A DNA stretch of 64,000 bases from the NCBI RefSeq assembly GCF_036588685.1, contig NC_086384.1, positions 55,842,945 through 55,906,944 on the forward strand. Direction: 5' to 3'. Each line of letters starts with the position of its first letter. The first letter of the stretch is position 1. Below the pieces are notes generated by a model. The model was not told the origin of the DNA. It was given only the letters and a program-made list of their open reading frames with translations, and made no database searches. This document shows positions 13,401 to 22,454 of the stretch, in pieces. A program made the position numbers and the translations under genes. Source of the DNA: Mytilus trossulus (lineage: Eukaryota; Mollusca; Bivalvia; Mytilida; Mytilidae).

Positions 13401-16400
13401 ACAGCAATAGTGTTCAGCAAAGTAAAATCTACAAATAAGTCGACATGATCAAAATGGTCAGTTGACCCCTTAAAGAGTTATTGCCCTTAATAGTAATTTT
13501 TTACCAATTTTTCGTAAATTTTATAATCTTTTACAAAAATCTTCTTCTCTGAAACTACTAGACCAAGTTTAACCAAACTTAGCTACAATCATTATTAGGG
13601 TATCTAGTTTTAAAAATGTGTGCGATGACCCGGCCAACCAACAAAGATGGCCGCCATAGCTAAAAATAGAACATAGGAGTAAAATGTAGATTTTGGCTTA
13701 TAACTCTGAAACCAAAGCATTTAAAGCAAATTAAACAAGGGGTTAACTTGTTTATTTAGTAAATATCTATCTGCAGGGCTCACGCTACCAGGCGAAGTGG
13801 GCGAAGAAGTCGCTTTCCCGACCGTCACTTCGCTTTACCTGACCCCCAAAAGCGAAAAGAAGTCGCCCTGTTCTTGACGATACTCGCTTTCAGTCGCTTC
13901 CGTCATCGGACATTTTCAATTTTTACCAAGTTGATGAAACATCAATTTTTTTTATTGATATTAAAGAAATTTAGACATAAACGATTCATTATCTTAAGAA
14001 AAGAGGTTGAAGCATTGTCTTTGAAGTCTGTAGCAGGTTATTTGATAAAAATACAACTTGTTATCACTTCGTGCATTTCCACTTGTTCCGGTGCTTGTTA
14101 TTCGAAAACGTACATCAACCTATATTTCGGCGGCAAAATAAGTTTGTTTCTTCATTTAAACGTGATACAAGTTGCCTCCAGTAAGTGTTTAATCCATTTA
14201 TTGCATTAAAAACGTAATGTTCCCTTCCAAATAACTTGTCAAACATCGTTTATTTTTGTAAATTTTCTTGCATTCGTCCGCCATTGACCGCCTTTGACCG
14301 ATTACTGTTACTGTTACTGTTACTGGTATGTTCCTCCTATCTAAGGAGCACTCCCGAAGGATAAGAATATGAATATTTACATGTATATGAATATTTACAG
14401 GGACCCATTAGTAGCACCATTACCCATATATAAAAGTCATCACTCTATACACAAGTTTTATGCCCTGATTACTAACGACACATTCTCAATATATACAATG
14501 TCTTTCACTTTAGATTGTCATTCTGATGTTAAGCATAATGCTCTTGTATATTTGATAAATTTGCAATCCGATCAAGCCTTAGTCTGATTCAATAAAGTTC
14601 GTTTTATATGAAGACTGTAACATAATGTTCTTGTAATAGCTTCAATATCTTTACAGATTGATTTCTTCAGTTTGAATAGTTCTTTAAACTTTGTTGCTGA
14701 TGGATTAAGAATAAATAGTACAAGCAATCCTTGTTTCTCTACTCTGTTGAATGTTCCAACTGGTGTGTTGTTCTTCATGTAGGATTTAAGAACCGACAAA
14801 TGTTTATCTCTCTCTATCTTTAATGCAGTACATGTTATCAGAAAGTGGTGGGTATCTTCACGGCTAGTTTCACATAGTAGGCACTTGTCACTTTCTCGAC
14901 CTCTTGTGAATTTTTCTCTGTCTGATTGTAATGTGTAAGTTCTTGTGATTAACCTTGCTTTAATTTCGGCTTTTTCTAAACTACGGATCTCAACCGGACC
15001 AGCTATGACCAAAATCCGTACTTTTACAATAATTACTACGGACGCACGGATGGAACAGCTGACAGAAGAATATTGATCCCAAAGGGGAAAATTACGTATT
15101 CCACACAAATTAAAAGACTTTTGGTTACATCTAATTGATTGGTGTATATAATTCTCTATATTTTTTATGGATTGTTTCAAACTATTGATTAAAGTTGTTT
15201 AACTCTGAGACTATCATAACTTTTATACTATTATCAATATATTATGGCCCAGCTTAATAACTTTTATTTTTTTTTTAATGAAAAACACAAGATAGTTTTG
15301 AATTAAATTGTAATTGATATATTATAATTTCTTTACCTTTTTAAGATAAAAAAATATTTTTTTTAGTGCTAGATACTAAATATTTAATTGGTAGTTTCTC
15401 ACAAGAACCTGAGTAAAACTAACCAACTTTTAATTTGAAATGTTGCTTTAATTGTATACTCAGATATGAATTGAACATTATAAAAAGAACATTATTTACA
15501 TATGACCCTTTATACTATATATGCTATAGTATAATCATAACATTGTAGCGCACCGCGCAAAAGAGCACTTCTCTTTCAAATCTCACCACTTCTCCCTATC
15601 AGTTTCAAAAAGAGAAGTCACTTCTCCCTATAATTCTGAAGTAGTGTGAGCCCTGATCTGCCCTGAAATTTTCAGAGATAGAGATAAACTGTAAACAGCA
15701 ATAGTGTTCAGCAAACTAAGAACTACAAATAAGTCAACATGACCAAGATGGTCAGTTGACCCCTTAAGGAGTTATTGCCCTTTATAGTTAATTTTTAACA
15801 ATTTTCATGAATTTGGTAAATTTTGGTATTTTTTCACAAAATATTTCCCTCCATAACTAAAGGGCCAAGTTTATTACAGATAGAGAAAAATTGTAAGTGG
15901 CAAGAATGATCAGTAAAGTATAATCTACAAACAAATCACCATCACCAAAGCACAATTTTGTCATGAATCCATCTGTTTCCTTTGTTTAATGTGCACATAC
16001 ACCATTGGTGTATATAATTCTCTATATTTTTTATGGATTGTTTCAAACTATTGATTAAAGTTGTTTAACTCTGAGACTATCATAACTTTTATACTATTAT
16101 CAATATATTATGGCCCAGCTTAATAACTTTTATTTTTTTTTTAATGAAAAACACAAGATAGTTTTGAATTAAATTGTAATTGATATATTATAATTTCTTT
16201 ACCTTTTTAAGATAAAAAAATATTTTTTTTAGTGCTAGATACTAAATATTTAATTGGTAGTTTCTCACAAGAACCTGAGTAAAACTAACCAACTTTTAAT
16301 TTGAAATGTTGCTTTAATTGTATACTCAGATATGAATTGAACATTATAAAAAGAACATTATTTACATATGACCCTTTATACTATATATGCTATAGTATAA

Positions 16401-18122
16401 TCATAACATTGTAGCGCACCGCGCAAAAGAGCACTTCTCTTTCAAATCTCACCACTTCTCCCTATCAGTTTCAAAAAGAGAAGTCACTTCTCCCTATAAT
16501 TCTGAAGTAGTGTGAGCCCTGATCTGCCCTGAAATTTTCAGAGATAGAGATAAACTGTAAACAGCAATAGTGTTCAGCAAACTAAGAACTACAAATAAGT
16601 CAACATGACCAAGATGGTCAGTTGACCCCTTAAGGAGTTATTGCCCTTTATAGTTAATTTTTAACAATTTTCATGAATTTGGTAAATTTTGGTATTTTTT
16701 CACAAAATATTTCCCTCCATAACTAAAGGGCCAAGTTTATTACAGATAGAGAAAAATTGTAAGTGGCAAGAATGATCAGTAAAGTATAATCTACAAACAA
16801 ATCACCATCACCAAAGCACAATTTTGTCATGAATCCATCTGTTTCCTTTGTTTAATGTGCACATACACCAAGGTGAGCGACAAAAGAGCCTTTAGTGTTC
16901 ATTGGTTGTCATTTGTTGGTGTGGAACATAAGTGTTTCTCGTTTCTCATTTTTGTCGAGCCTTCGACTTTAGTTGAAAAAGCGAGACTAAGCGATCCTAC
17001 TGTCCGTCGTCAGTGGCGTCCACAAATATTCACTCTGTGGTTTAAGTTTTTGAAATTTTAATAACTTTCTTAAACCATACTGGATTTCACCCAAACTTGG
17101 ACAGAAGCTTGTTTATGATCATAAGATAGTATCCAGAAGTAAATTTTGTGAAAATAAAAGTCCATTTTTTCCGTATTTTTCTTATAAATGGACTTAGTTT
17201 TTCTGCGGGAAAACATTACATTCACTCTGTGGTTAAAGTTTTTAAAATTTTAATTACGTTCTAAAACTTTCCTTGGTTTGTACCAAACTTGGACAGAAGC
17301 TTGTTTATGATCATTAGATAGTATCCAGAAGTAAATTTTGTAAAACGATAAATCCATTTTTTCCGTATTTTACTTTGAATGGACTTAGATTTTCTGCCAG
17401 GAAACAACACATTCACTCTGTGGTTAAATTTTTTAAAAATTTGATAACTTTCTTATAATAAACCAAACATAGACAGAAGCTTGTTTATGATCAAAAGCTA
17501 GTATCTAGAAGGAAATTTGTGAATATTTTGTACCTGTGTATTTGTATTTTACTTATAAATGGACTTAGTTTTTCTTCCAGTTAACATTACATCCATAAAG
17601 TAAAGTTTTTAAAACATTTATTAGATTCATCCTGGATTTTAACCAAACTTGGACAGAAGCTTCTGGCAATCAAAAGATAGTACCAAGCGGAATAATTTTA
17701 TTGATTTTTTCCCTCATTTTTGTTGAGCCTGCAATTTACAGCAAAAATAGGCGAGACACTGGGTTCTGCAGAACCCTTACAATTTTTTTGTTAGGATTAG
17801 ACCATTGGGTTTCTTGTTTGAATTGTTTTATACTAGTCATTTGGGGGCCTTTTATACAAAATTGCTGTTTGGTAAGAGCCAAGGCTCTGTGTTGAAGGCC
17901 ATACTTTGACCTATAATTGTTTACTTTTTATACATTGTAACTTGAATGAAGAAATGTTTCATTGGAACTCATACCACATCTTCTTATTTATATGACACAT
18001 TTACTTTTATTCAATTTCAGTTGAGTGAGTCAGACGATCTGGATAACGACATTGATGAAATACTTCAGGACTTCGAGCCACGATGTCAAAGAACAATTTT
18101 GCATACAGTCAATTTCTACTGA
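1344..18122 (+). CDS. SSU72: RNA polymerase II CTD phosphatase SSU72 (exons 2-5; exon 1 outside window)
   Basis: SSU72 removes phosphate from Ser5 (and Ser7) of the RNA polymerase II C-terminal domain in the nucleus. It works with the cleavage and polyadenylation factor in 3'-end formation and polymerase recycling. The joined coding exons are 1344-1487, 10357-10496, 11246-11364 and 18021-18122. They give 167 residues that follow the human protein from its KRG segment to the C-terminal HTVxFY. With the roughly 27 residues of a missing first exon the total would match the 194 aa of the human protein. Conserved stretches include VRSFGTG, VKLPGP, DKPN.YDF, CEERVYDQ and DIQDNHEEAT. The last holds the aspartates known as catalytic in the family (general acid, about residue 143). 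The Cys-x5-Arg active-site loop lies in the missing exon. Intron phases are 2, 2, 1 and 0. The introns are large (8.9, 0.75 and 6.7 kb) and full of repeats. Identification is by recognition of the family sequence. Confidence 0.95.
1556..1670. mobile_element. Small foldback/MITE-like element (~115 bp)
   Basis: The ends are imperfect inverted repeats sharing ATTCCATTAAAATGAA (left, about 1563-1578) and its complement (right, about 1650-1665). The outer arms are also similar (GGAGC.. and GGCT..). ATTA flanks both sides and may be a target duplication. There is no coding capacity. The size and inverted arms suggest a MITE, but the exact termini are uncertain. Confidence 0.5.
2316..2765. mobile_element. 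450-bp foldback element with 5-bp target-site duplication
   Basis: Two arms of over 200 bp are imperfect inverted copies of each other around a short centre near 2531-2550 (TTATCTGGTGAAATTTTGGA). The outer termini are CAAGGGGTACAATC on the left and GATTGTACCCCTTG on the right. AATTA is repeated directly at 2311-2315 and 2766-2770, as expected for a target-site duplication. There is no ORF of note. The arms differ at scattered positions, so this is an aged element and not an assembly fold-back. The transposon superfamily is not known to me. Confidence 0.85.
2840..3043. mobile_element. TGTGGATTC-family MITE, copy 1
   Basis: The ends are inverted repeats: GTGAATTCATTTATTTCATG on the left and ATAATAATGAATCCACAG on the right. 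Internal blocks GGTATCAATTTTCGTGGATT and its complement extend the arms. The interior shares 'GATATTTGATTTCATGGATTTG' with the other copies. It is non-autonomous, with no coding sequence. Confidence 0.75.
3785..3985. mobile_element. TGTGGATTC-family MITE, copy 2
   Basis: Same family as the element at 2840-3043. It starts TGTGGATTCATTTATTTTCA, has the internal GGATATTCAATTTTGT segment, and ends with a degraded AAAGAATCCATAG. More diverged than copies 1 and 3. Confidence 0.65.
4332..4538. mobile_element. TGTGGATTC-family MITE, copy 3
   Basis: The left end is ATGGATTCATTTATTTTTGT, then GGTATCAATTTTCGTGGATT. The right end is CCACGAAAATTGGTATCAAA followed by ATAATGAATCCACAG. This is the best-preserved copy in the window. 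An apparent 60-aa ORF across it is chance. Confidence 0.75.
5345..5960. repeat. Degenerate minisatellite, ~30-bp unit
   Basis: About twenty diverged units of roughly 28-32 bp carry the pattern ACATACAGAATACAGTCAAT followed by AAGTCNCATTA. Spacing varies and many units are partly deleted. The AGTCAAT/AAGT core resembles the larger array at 6955-9725 in the same intron, so the two may share an origin. A 78-aa ORF here is a product of the repeat. Confidence 0.85.
6955..9725. repeat. Large minisatellite, 31-bp unit, on the order of 90 copies
   Basis: The consensus unit is 31 bp. It begins AACCAGTAAACATTCACACT and ends GTAATCAAGTC. Variant units lack the GTAATCAAGTC half (producing 20-24-bp steps), replace GTAAT with TATAAT, or lose AACC. 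Variants cluster: TATAATCAAGTCACC units dominate about 9030-9560. This indicates local unit duplication and homogenisation. The array lies wholly inside SSU72 intron 2 and has no ORFs of interest. Confidence 0.97.
10357..10496 (+). CDS. SSU72: SSU72 exon 3
   Basis: The exon begins after TTAG at 10353-10356. Its first base completes the leucine codon of exon 2, followed by YTQNGILHMLDRN, RIKPKPERFQ and CEERVYDQ. It ends GAAG before a good donor, GTAAAT. The split codon G|AT (Asp) is completed in exon 4. Reading on into the intron gives an unrelated tail, so the splice is well supported. Confidence 0.94.
10497..11245 (+). other. SSU72 intron 3
   Basis: GTAAAT donor to GGCAG acceptor. About 10685-10815 resembles the interior of the TGTGGATTC MITE family (GATATTTGATTTCATTG, AGAAAATTTGTAAT) without clear ends. 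Around 10930-11090 are fragments of the 'AGAAGATGTGGTATGA' dispersed mussel repeat. Nothing coding is seen. Confidence 0.8.
11246..11364 (+). CDS. SSU72: SSU72 exon 4 (catalytic aspartate region)
   Basis: The exon follows TTGGCAG. The first two bases complete Asp, then MKTREKDD, NPVHIINIDIQDNHEEAT and GAFLICDLVSM follow. It ends ATG before a perfect GTAAGT donor (phase 0). The two aspartates of DIQD are at 11299-11301 and 11308-11310. In characterised SSU72 proteins the second is the general acid. Confidence 0.95.
11500..12130. repeat. Tandem repeat, ~95-bp unit, about 6 copies
   Basis: The unit reads roughly AAGAATACATGTACAAGTTA, GAAATACATGACCAAATGGG, AGATAACTCTAAATAGAATA, AAATAGAATATTTGCCAA and CTTGCTGTACAAGTG. 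About six imperfect copies run head to tail from 11500 to 12130. ORFs on the - strand here are products of the repetition. Confidence 0.9.
13774..15655. mobile_element. hAT-like DNA transposon remnant (1.9 kb) with TIRs
   Basis: The termini are inverted: CAGGGCTCACGCTAC at 13774 and GTAGTGTGAGCCCTG ending at 15655 (14 of 15 match). ATCTG flanks both ends (13769-13773 and 15656-15660), and joining the flanks restores the host monomer. Both subtermini repeat AAGTCRCTT/CTTCTC-like words. CAGGG ends are typical of hAT elements, but hAT target duplications are 8 bp and only 5 bp match here, so the superfamily is tentative. I recognised no transposase. The interior holds a LINE fragment. Confidence 0.7.
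14301..15180 (-). pseudogene. 5'-truncated non-LTR retrotransposon, ORF2 C-terminal fragment
   Basis: An open frame on the - strand (15180 to 14572, 202 aa) ends in a typical LINE ORF2 C-terminus. It has ARLITRTYTLQSDREKF followed by the zinc-knuckle-like CLLC...THHFLITC (C100, C103, H111/H112, C117) and a basic tail. The first roughly 60 residues do not look like the family and probably come from flanking sequence. Downstream on the - strand, about 250 bp of 3' UTR ends in a short tandem tail, seen on the + strand as GATTACTGTTACTGTTACTG at about 14300-14325, as expected for many LINE 3' ends. No reverse transcriptase or endonuclease domain is present, so it is a dead, truncated copy inside the hAT-like element. 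Confidence 0.75.
15138..16869. repeat. Exact-looking 866-bp tandem duplication
   Basis: 15138-16003 and 16004-16869 look identical wherever I compared them, including a run of ten T. The unit starts inside the hAT-like element and runs past its right end into the host repeat, so the right TIR occurs again at 16507-16521. The junction reads ACACC|ATTGGTG. Near-zero divergence implies either a very recent duplication or an assembly error. Confidence 0.92.
16948..17745 (+). repeat. Second bivalve dispersed repeat with ~180-bp monomers
   Basis: It begins TCATTTTTGTCGAGCCTTCG and returns to a related TCATTTTTGTTGAGCCTGC near 17714. Between are four head-to-tail units marked by CATTCACTCTGTGGTTAAAG, ACCAAACTTGGACAGAAGC, TTGTTTATGATCATAAGATA and TATAAATGGACTTAGTTTTT. 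Units become shorter and more diverged towards the 3' end. The outer TTTTGTYGAGCCT copies are direct, not inverted. Confidence 0.8.
17815..18000 (+). repeat. Fragment of the 'TCATACCACATCTTC' dispersed repeat
   Basis: TTCTTGTTTGAATTGTTTTA, GGGGCCTTTTATAC, TGTTGAAGGCC and CTCATACCACATCTTCTT occur in the same order as in copies near 60460-60565 and 63070-63300. It lies directly before SSU72 exon 5. Confidence 0.7.
18021..18122 (+). CDS. SSU72: SSU72 exon 5 (last coding exon)
   Basis: The exon follows TTCAATTTCAG. It encodes LSESDDLDNDIDEILQDF and ends RTILHTVNFY then TGA at 18120-18122. The C-terminal HTVxFY is the family signature. The phase-0 start joins exon 4 directly. Confidence 0.95.
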   Translation: MSESDDLDNDIDEILQDFEPRCQRTILHTVNFY

Positions 18123-19196
18123 TACTTTGATCATAAGTATATACCATGTGCTTTCATCTATGTTGTATTTGTGAGCTTGTCAAATCTCTGCACAGATAGG
18201 AGAAGAAAATGTGAACAAAAGTTGATCACGTTATCGATGGTAGCCAGCTAGCTCCTTGCTTTTATATAAATCATAACTTGTGCACCAAATTTCAAAGACT
18301 TTTGTAAAGTTAAAATTAAGATATAAAAGAGTCTCATTTATTTAGAAAGCTAACATTTTCATTTGTGAAATCTATTACTTTTACAGAATTTAAATTTTGT
18401 GATTTCAAAGTCAGAACCTTTTATTGTCTTTGAATTAGTGCTCCTTTTCAACTTTACATTAGTCAAATTAGGCTTCTTATTGAAATTTTAAGAGATGAAC
18501 TTGGCTTATGAAATAGGAACAAAAAACCAAAAACAAACAAAAGTTGAAAAAGGGATATTTATTTCAGATATACCCTTACATATTCTGGTATGAAATACAT
18601 CTTGCAGGGTAATGATTCACTCTTCAGTTTTCATGTTTAATGTTATAAAGCTCCTGTATCTCCACTTAATAATATTATTCTTGTTACTATTAAGGAACTA
18701 TTTCTGTATTTTGTTTTGTTCTTTGTGATTTTTTTTGTACAAACTACATGTATTGCCATCGTTTGCATAGCTCATAAAATAATTTTCCTTTTCTAATGGT
18801 CAAATAATGTGCATTATTTGGGAGAGGTTTTCCTTACATTTTGTATATAAACAAGAAATAAATGGGGAAAAAAACATTTGACATAAAGATGCCGTGCTGG
18901 ACAGTCATCCTGTTTAATCTGTAAGCCTATACATTAAACATTAAGCAGTGACAAATGTTATGGCTGGGTCTTGATTTTGTATATGATTGTATAACTTTGT
19001 AATTATTGTAATCTGTTGCTTCATTTTGAGGATTGTTAATAACAGATATATAATTATGAACATGATGGATATGAAACTTTTATTTTCAGCTTTGCTGAAT
19101 GTTTTAATTAGTTTCATAGTTACAGATCATGCAGTCCTTACTATAAAGCGCAGGTGCTTGGTAGGATCAGGGACAGTACTGAAAATAGTTTGTCTT
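18123..19196 (+). other. SSU72 3' UTR and downstream sequence
   Basis: AT-rich sequence follows the stop codon. An AATAAA signal lies at 18857-18862, about 735 bp after the stop, and is a plausible poly(A) signal. No other gene is seen before the MITE at 19197. Confidence 0.5.
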
Positions 19197-19410
19197 ACTG
19201 TGGATTCATTTAGTTTCTTGGGTACCAATTTTCATGGATAAAAAAAAAATAGGTTCCTAAATGTTTAAATTCCTGGCTTTGCCGAGGTCTGCATAAAAGC
19301 CTATAGAAAATTTGTCATTAGCTAACAATAAATTACATGTTTTAACTGTACCAACGAAATCCACCAAAATTGGTATCCAATAGGCAATAAACAAAAAAGA
19401 ATCCACAGGA
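19197..19410. mobile_element. TGTGGATTC-family MITE, copy 4
   Basis: Left end CTGTGGATTCATTTAGTTTC, then GGTACCAATTTTCATGG. Right end CCACCAAAATTGGTATCCAA and AAGAATCCACAG. Same family as the three copies in SSU72 intron 2. Confidence 0.75.
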
Positions 19411-20035
19411 TCTGAACCCCAATTGTAGCAAAATTGGGTAGAATTATGAGTTTAATGCGATCAGTGAGTATTTGCTTACAATGTGAATATAAATCATGAA
19501 TCATTAAGACAGAAGTGTTACCTTAATATTTTTGTTGTTTTTGTTTTCAAGTTGGTAAAAAAATGAAGTGATCAAACTTTCAATGCTGTGTTTGAAAATT
19601 TTCTTGAATTTTAAATAATATTTATTATTTTGCATTTTGTAAATTTCGGATTAAAATTTAATTTTCTTTCTGCTAAGAAGAATAAGCCTTTACTTTTAAT
19701 TCTGACTTTTTCTTTTTAAAGAAAAGTAAATTGTTGTTGCAAAGAATTTTACCTTTTTAATCATAAGTTTGGCACAAGAAATTCTATGAAATGTTTCAGT
19801 GATTGGTATTTTGAGCATCAGACATGACATATTTATTTTTCTAGAATCTTTAAACTGGTTACGAGTTAATTTTTTCTTTATAACAATGCAAGGCTTGTGC
19901 AGCTAATTTTTGAATTATTTCATTTTCTTTTCAATTTCGTTTTAAAAAAAAGTAGGAAACAGTTTTTAAAATTATTTTAACAAGAAATTTGTAAAGATAC
20001 TCTAAAGTATTTTTCTGTACAAAAAAAATGTCTTG
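19411..20035. other. AT-rich sequence, nothing recognised
   Basis: No coding sequence, terminal repeats or tandem structure could be supported here. Confidence 0.6.
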
Positions 20036-20365
20036 ATATGTAACTTTTTGTCTGTATAGGGAAATTGTCCAAATATTTGTCAGTACAGGAAAATTGTCCA
20101 CAATATTTGTCTGTATAGAAAGGTAATGGGTATCTTATTATTTGTCTGTACATGAAATTGTCAAAGTATTTGTCTGTACAGGAAAATTGTTTAATGTTGG
20201 TCTGTATAGAAGAGTAGCAGGTATCTTATTATTTGTCTTTACAGAGAATTGTAAATTGTATCTAAATATTTAAATTTGTTTTTGTATAGGAGTTTAGCCA
20301 AAAATTTGTTTGTACAGAACATTTGTCCAATTTTTTGTCTGTACATAAAGGTAACAGCTATTGTA
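20036..20365. repeat. Degenerate tandem repeat around TTTGTCTGTACAGGAAAATTG
   Basis: At least seven diverged copies of a roughly 40-55-bp unit contain TTTGTCTGTA(CA/TAG)..AAATTGTCCAAATA. Some copies include a longer AAAGGTAATGGGTATCTTAT block. Spacing is irregular. Confidence 0.75.
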
Positions 20366-20387
20366 TTATTTGTTAGTTATTTCATAT

Positions 20388-20672
20388 AATGCTGAGTTCA
20401 CATGTAACTCCAATTCGATTCCCATTAACTAATTCGTATTAATTTATTTTGCATTGGAAACGTTCTACGCCCTGACGTCAATTCCAATTCAAATTGCAAT
20501 GTGCGTCAAATCGCTTCACTGTCCAAAGGACGTTAGCTTTTAATTCGTATTAACAAAAACGTATTTCTAATGCCAATTGACTAATTTGAATCAATTCGAA
20601 TTAAAAAAAGAAGATTGTGTGAACGCGATAAGCGAATTCAATTCAAACGTTTGTGTGAATGAGGAATAAGTG
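20388..20672. mobile_element. Possible MITE with GAGTTCACA/TGTGTGAATGAG ends
   Basis: The segment starts TGAGTTCACATGTAACTCCA and ends AACGTTTGTGTGAATGAG. The ends are imperfect inverted copies. The interior is rich in AATTCGAATT-type words in both orientations. Element boundaries are uncertain. Confidence 0.45.
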
Positions 20673-21110
20673 TTTTCATGTACAGAAACTTTGTCTAAAT
20701 ACTAGGTACTTTGTTGTAATTTTATATGATACAGAGACTATCTAAATATTTGTCTCTGCTGTAATTTTGAATGTTGAAAGGTAATATTTCCATTATAGCA
20801 AGGAAATCTGTTGATTGTTTATTGTTATTTTTGTAAAAGTAGGTCTGATAATGTCAATAAAATGATATAAAACATTGATTAATATTGTTTAGTATGTGCC
20901 AAAGGTATAGCAATAAGAATATATATGAGGGTAACAAGTAGCCATAAGCCAAAGTCAGATCTACAACTTTAATTAAAAAAACAACAACAACAAAATAATT
21001 TGAACCTAATGCACAAAATTACTTGCTTGCTGTTCTAAGTGTGCAAAGGTGCTGTGTTGAAGGCCGTTGACCTTTCATAGTTGGAACAGTGGTATACTAG
21101 TTCAACTTAG

Positions 21111-21297
21111 GGCTGTTCCAGAAAATACTATGTCCCCCCCAGGGACGGCACTTTTTTTTAACCCCCACCACCCATAGAAATAAAATTTAATTAGAACAGC
21201 ACTCCCTTTGCATTTTGGAATTTCAAATACAACCACCCACATAATATTTAGAAAATTGCCTTGCCTGGGGGGGACATAGTATTTTCTGGAACTGCCC
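21111..21297. mobile_element. PIF/Harbinger-like MITE with TTA flanks
   Basis: The left arm GGGCTGTTCCAGAAAATACT, continuing ATGTCCCCCCCAGG, is mirrored on the right as CCTGGGGGGGACATAGTATT then TTCTGGAACTGCCC. About 34 bp per arm match with few differences. TTA flanks both sides (21108-21110 and 21298-21300). A GGG..CCC terminus with a TWA-type 3-bp duplication is typical of PIF/Harbinger MITEs. Confidence 0.75.
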
Positions 21298-21399
21298 TTA
21301 AGAACAAACTATACAAAACAGTTGAAAAAGGCTTAACTCATCAGATGGACAGCACTTGCAATTAAATGACAGCTTATTGTCTGAAGTAATCTCATTAGG

Positions 21400-21630
21400 T
21401 ATTTGTCTATCCCAAATTCATGTATTTGGTTTTGATGTTATATTTGTTATTCTCGTGGGATTTTGTCCGATGCTTGGTCTGTTTCTGTGTGCGTTACATT
21501 TCAGTGTTGTGTTGTCGTTCTCCTCTTATGTTTAATGCGTTTCCCTCGGTTTTAGTTTGTTACCCTGATTTTGTTTCTTGTCCATGGATTTATGAGTTTT
21601 GAACAGCGGTATACTACTGTTGCCTTTATT
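21400..21630 (+). repeat. Dispersed repeat ending 'CAGCGGTATACTACTGTTGCC', copy 1
   Basis: Contains TCTATCCCAAATTCATGTAT, GTTATTCTCGTGGGATTTTG, CCCTCGGTTTTAGTTTG and AACAGCGGTATACTACTGTTG. The same order recurs at 36385-37145 (+) and, in reverse, at 42775-42935. ORFs in it are not conserved between copies. Confidence 0.8.
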
Positions 21631-21989
21631 TACATTGATCATTGATAATGATGCGTTAATTTGTTACCTTGTAGTAAACAGACTTTTAACAAGCACTCAT
21701 GCTAAGTAGAACAGGAGAGACAGTTGAGTGTGTCCAGTCTTGTTTTAGTAACCGTTTGAAATCAAATCCTCTGAAACCGTTTTATAGAAAGCTCTCATAC
21801 ATTTTTTGAGTCATTATTAAGTGAAAATATATTTGCTTTCTCTAAAGGTGCTTTGAATCAATCAAACTAAGGTCCTCACACAAAAAATGTTACTGTCGCT
21901 ATTATGAGCTGATTGGCCATTATGACAAAAGTGTGTCAGAAATCATATCTGATATTCTTCCTCAGTCATAATAACCTTCCATCATTACC

Positions 21990-22210
21990 AAACTGAACAA
22001 AGATATAATAACAGGTGCCATATAAGGTGCAGAAATGCTTACCCTTCCGGTGCATCTGATTTCACTCCCGGTTTTAAGTGGAGTTCGTGTTGTTTCTTAT
22101 TTGTTATTTGTAACTGTTGATGTAAATGTCTTGGTTTTGTGAGTCTTTGTTGACTCCATGGTTTTGATTGTTATTGTCTTATGCTGTCATTTTGATTTTA
22201 TTTGTATGCC
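21990..22210 (+). repeat. Dispersed repeat around 'CTTACCCTTCCGG', copy 1
   Basis: GCTTACCCTTCCGGTGCATC, GTGGAGTTCGTGTTGTTTCT and GTCTTATGCTGTCATTTTGA. Related sequence occurs near 51360-51560 (+) and, in reverse, near 30548-30620 and 51600-51720. Confidence 0.6.
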
Positions 22211-22454
22211 CCACCTAGGGGTAATATGTTTTTCAGTCTGTGCGTCCATCAGCTCGTCCAAATGTTCCGTTTCAGGTTAAAGTGTTTGGTCAAGGTAGTT
22301 TTTTGATAAATTTGAAATTCTATCAAATTGAAACTTAGAACATATGATCTTTATATAATTTTAATGCCATATTAGTCTCTTGTCCCCAATTTCACGGTCA
22401 ACTGAACGTAAAAAATGATAGTGCAATTGTGGTATTCGAATACTATGAACACAT

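Larger units (their letters stand above)
12676..16890 (+). repeat. Bivalve dispersed repeat with internal monomers, interrupted by an insertion
   Basis: It begins TTAGCTCACCTGGCCCAAAG, then GGGCCAAGTGAGCTTTTCTC. It ends ACCAAGGTGAGCGACAAAAG plus AGCCTTTAG. Between are head-to-tail monomers marked by TCTTCTCTGAAACTACT, GGGCCAAATTAAACCAAA, CCAAGATGGCCGCCACAGC, CAGTTGACCCCTTAAGGAGT and TTATTGCCCTTAATAG (starts near 12718, 13030 and 13535). I know this kind of sequence as very abundant in bivalve genomes. The third monomer is split by the hAT-like element at 13774-15655, and the 3' part is duplicated. Confidence 0.85.
11365..18020 (+). other. SSU72 intron 4 (6.7 kb), nested repeats
   Basis: GTAAGT donor to TTTCAG acceptor. 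It contains a roughly 95-bp tandem array, a bivalve dispersed repeat with internal monomers, a hAT-like insertion holding a LINE fragment, an 866-bp tandem duplication, and a second monomer-bearing repeat. Each is listed separately. From about 12140 to 12675 there is only AT-rich sequence plus a fragment of the 'GAGAATGGAAATG' repeat at about 12450-12510. Confidence 0.85.

Noticed and set aside
13874-14209. 111-aa ORF inside the hAT-like element as a transposase
   Set aside because: No BED finger, DDE or hAT C-terminal motif is visible. The composition is that of AT-rich chance frames.
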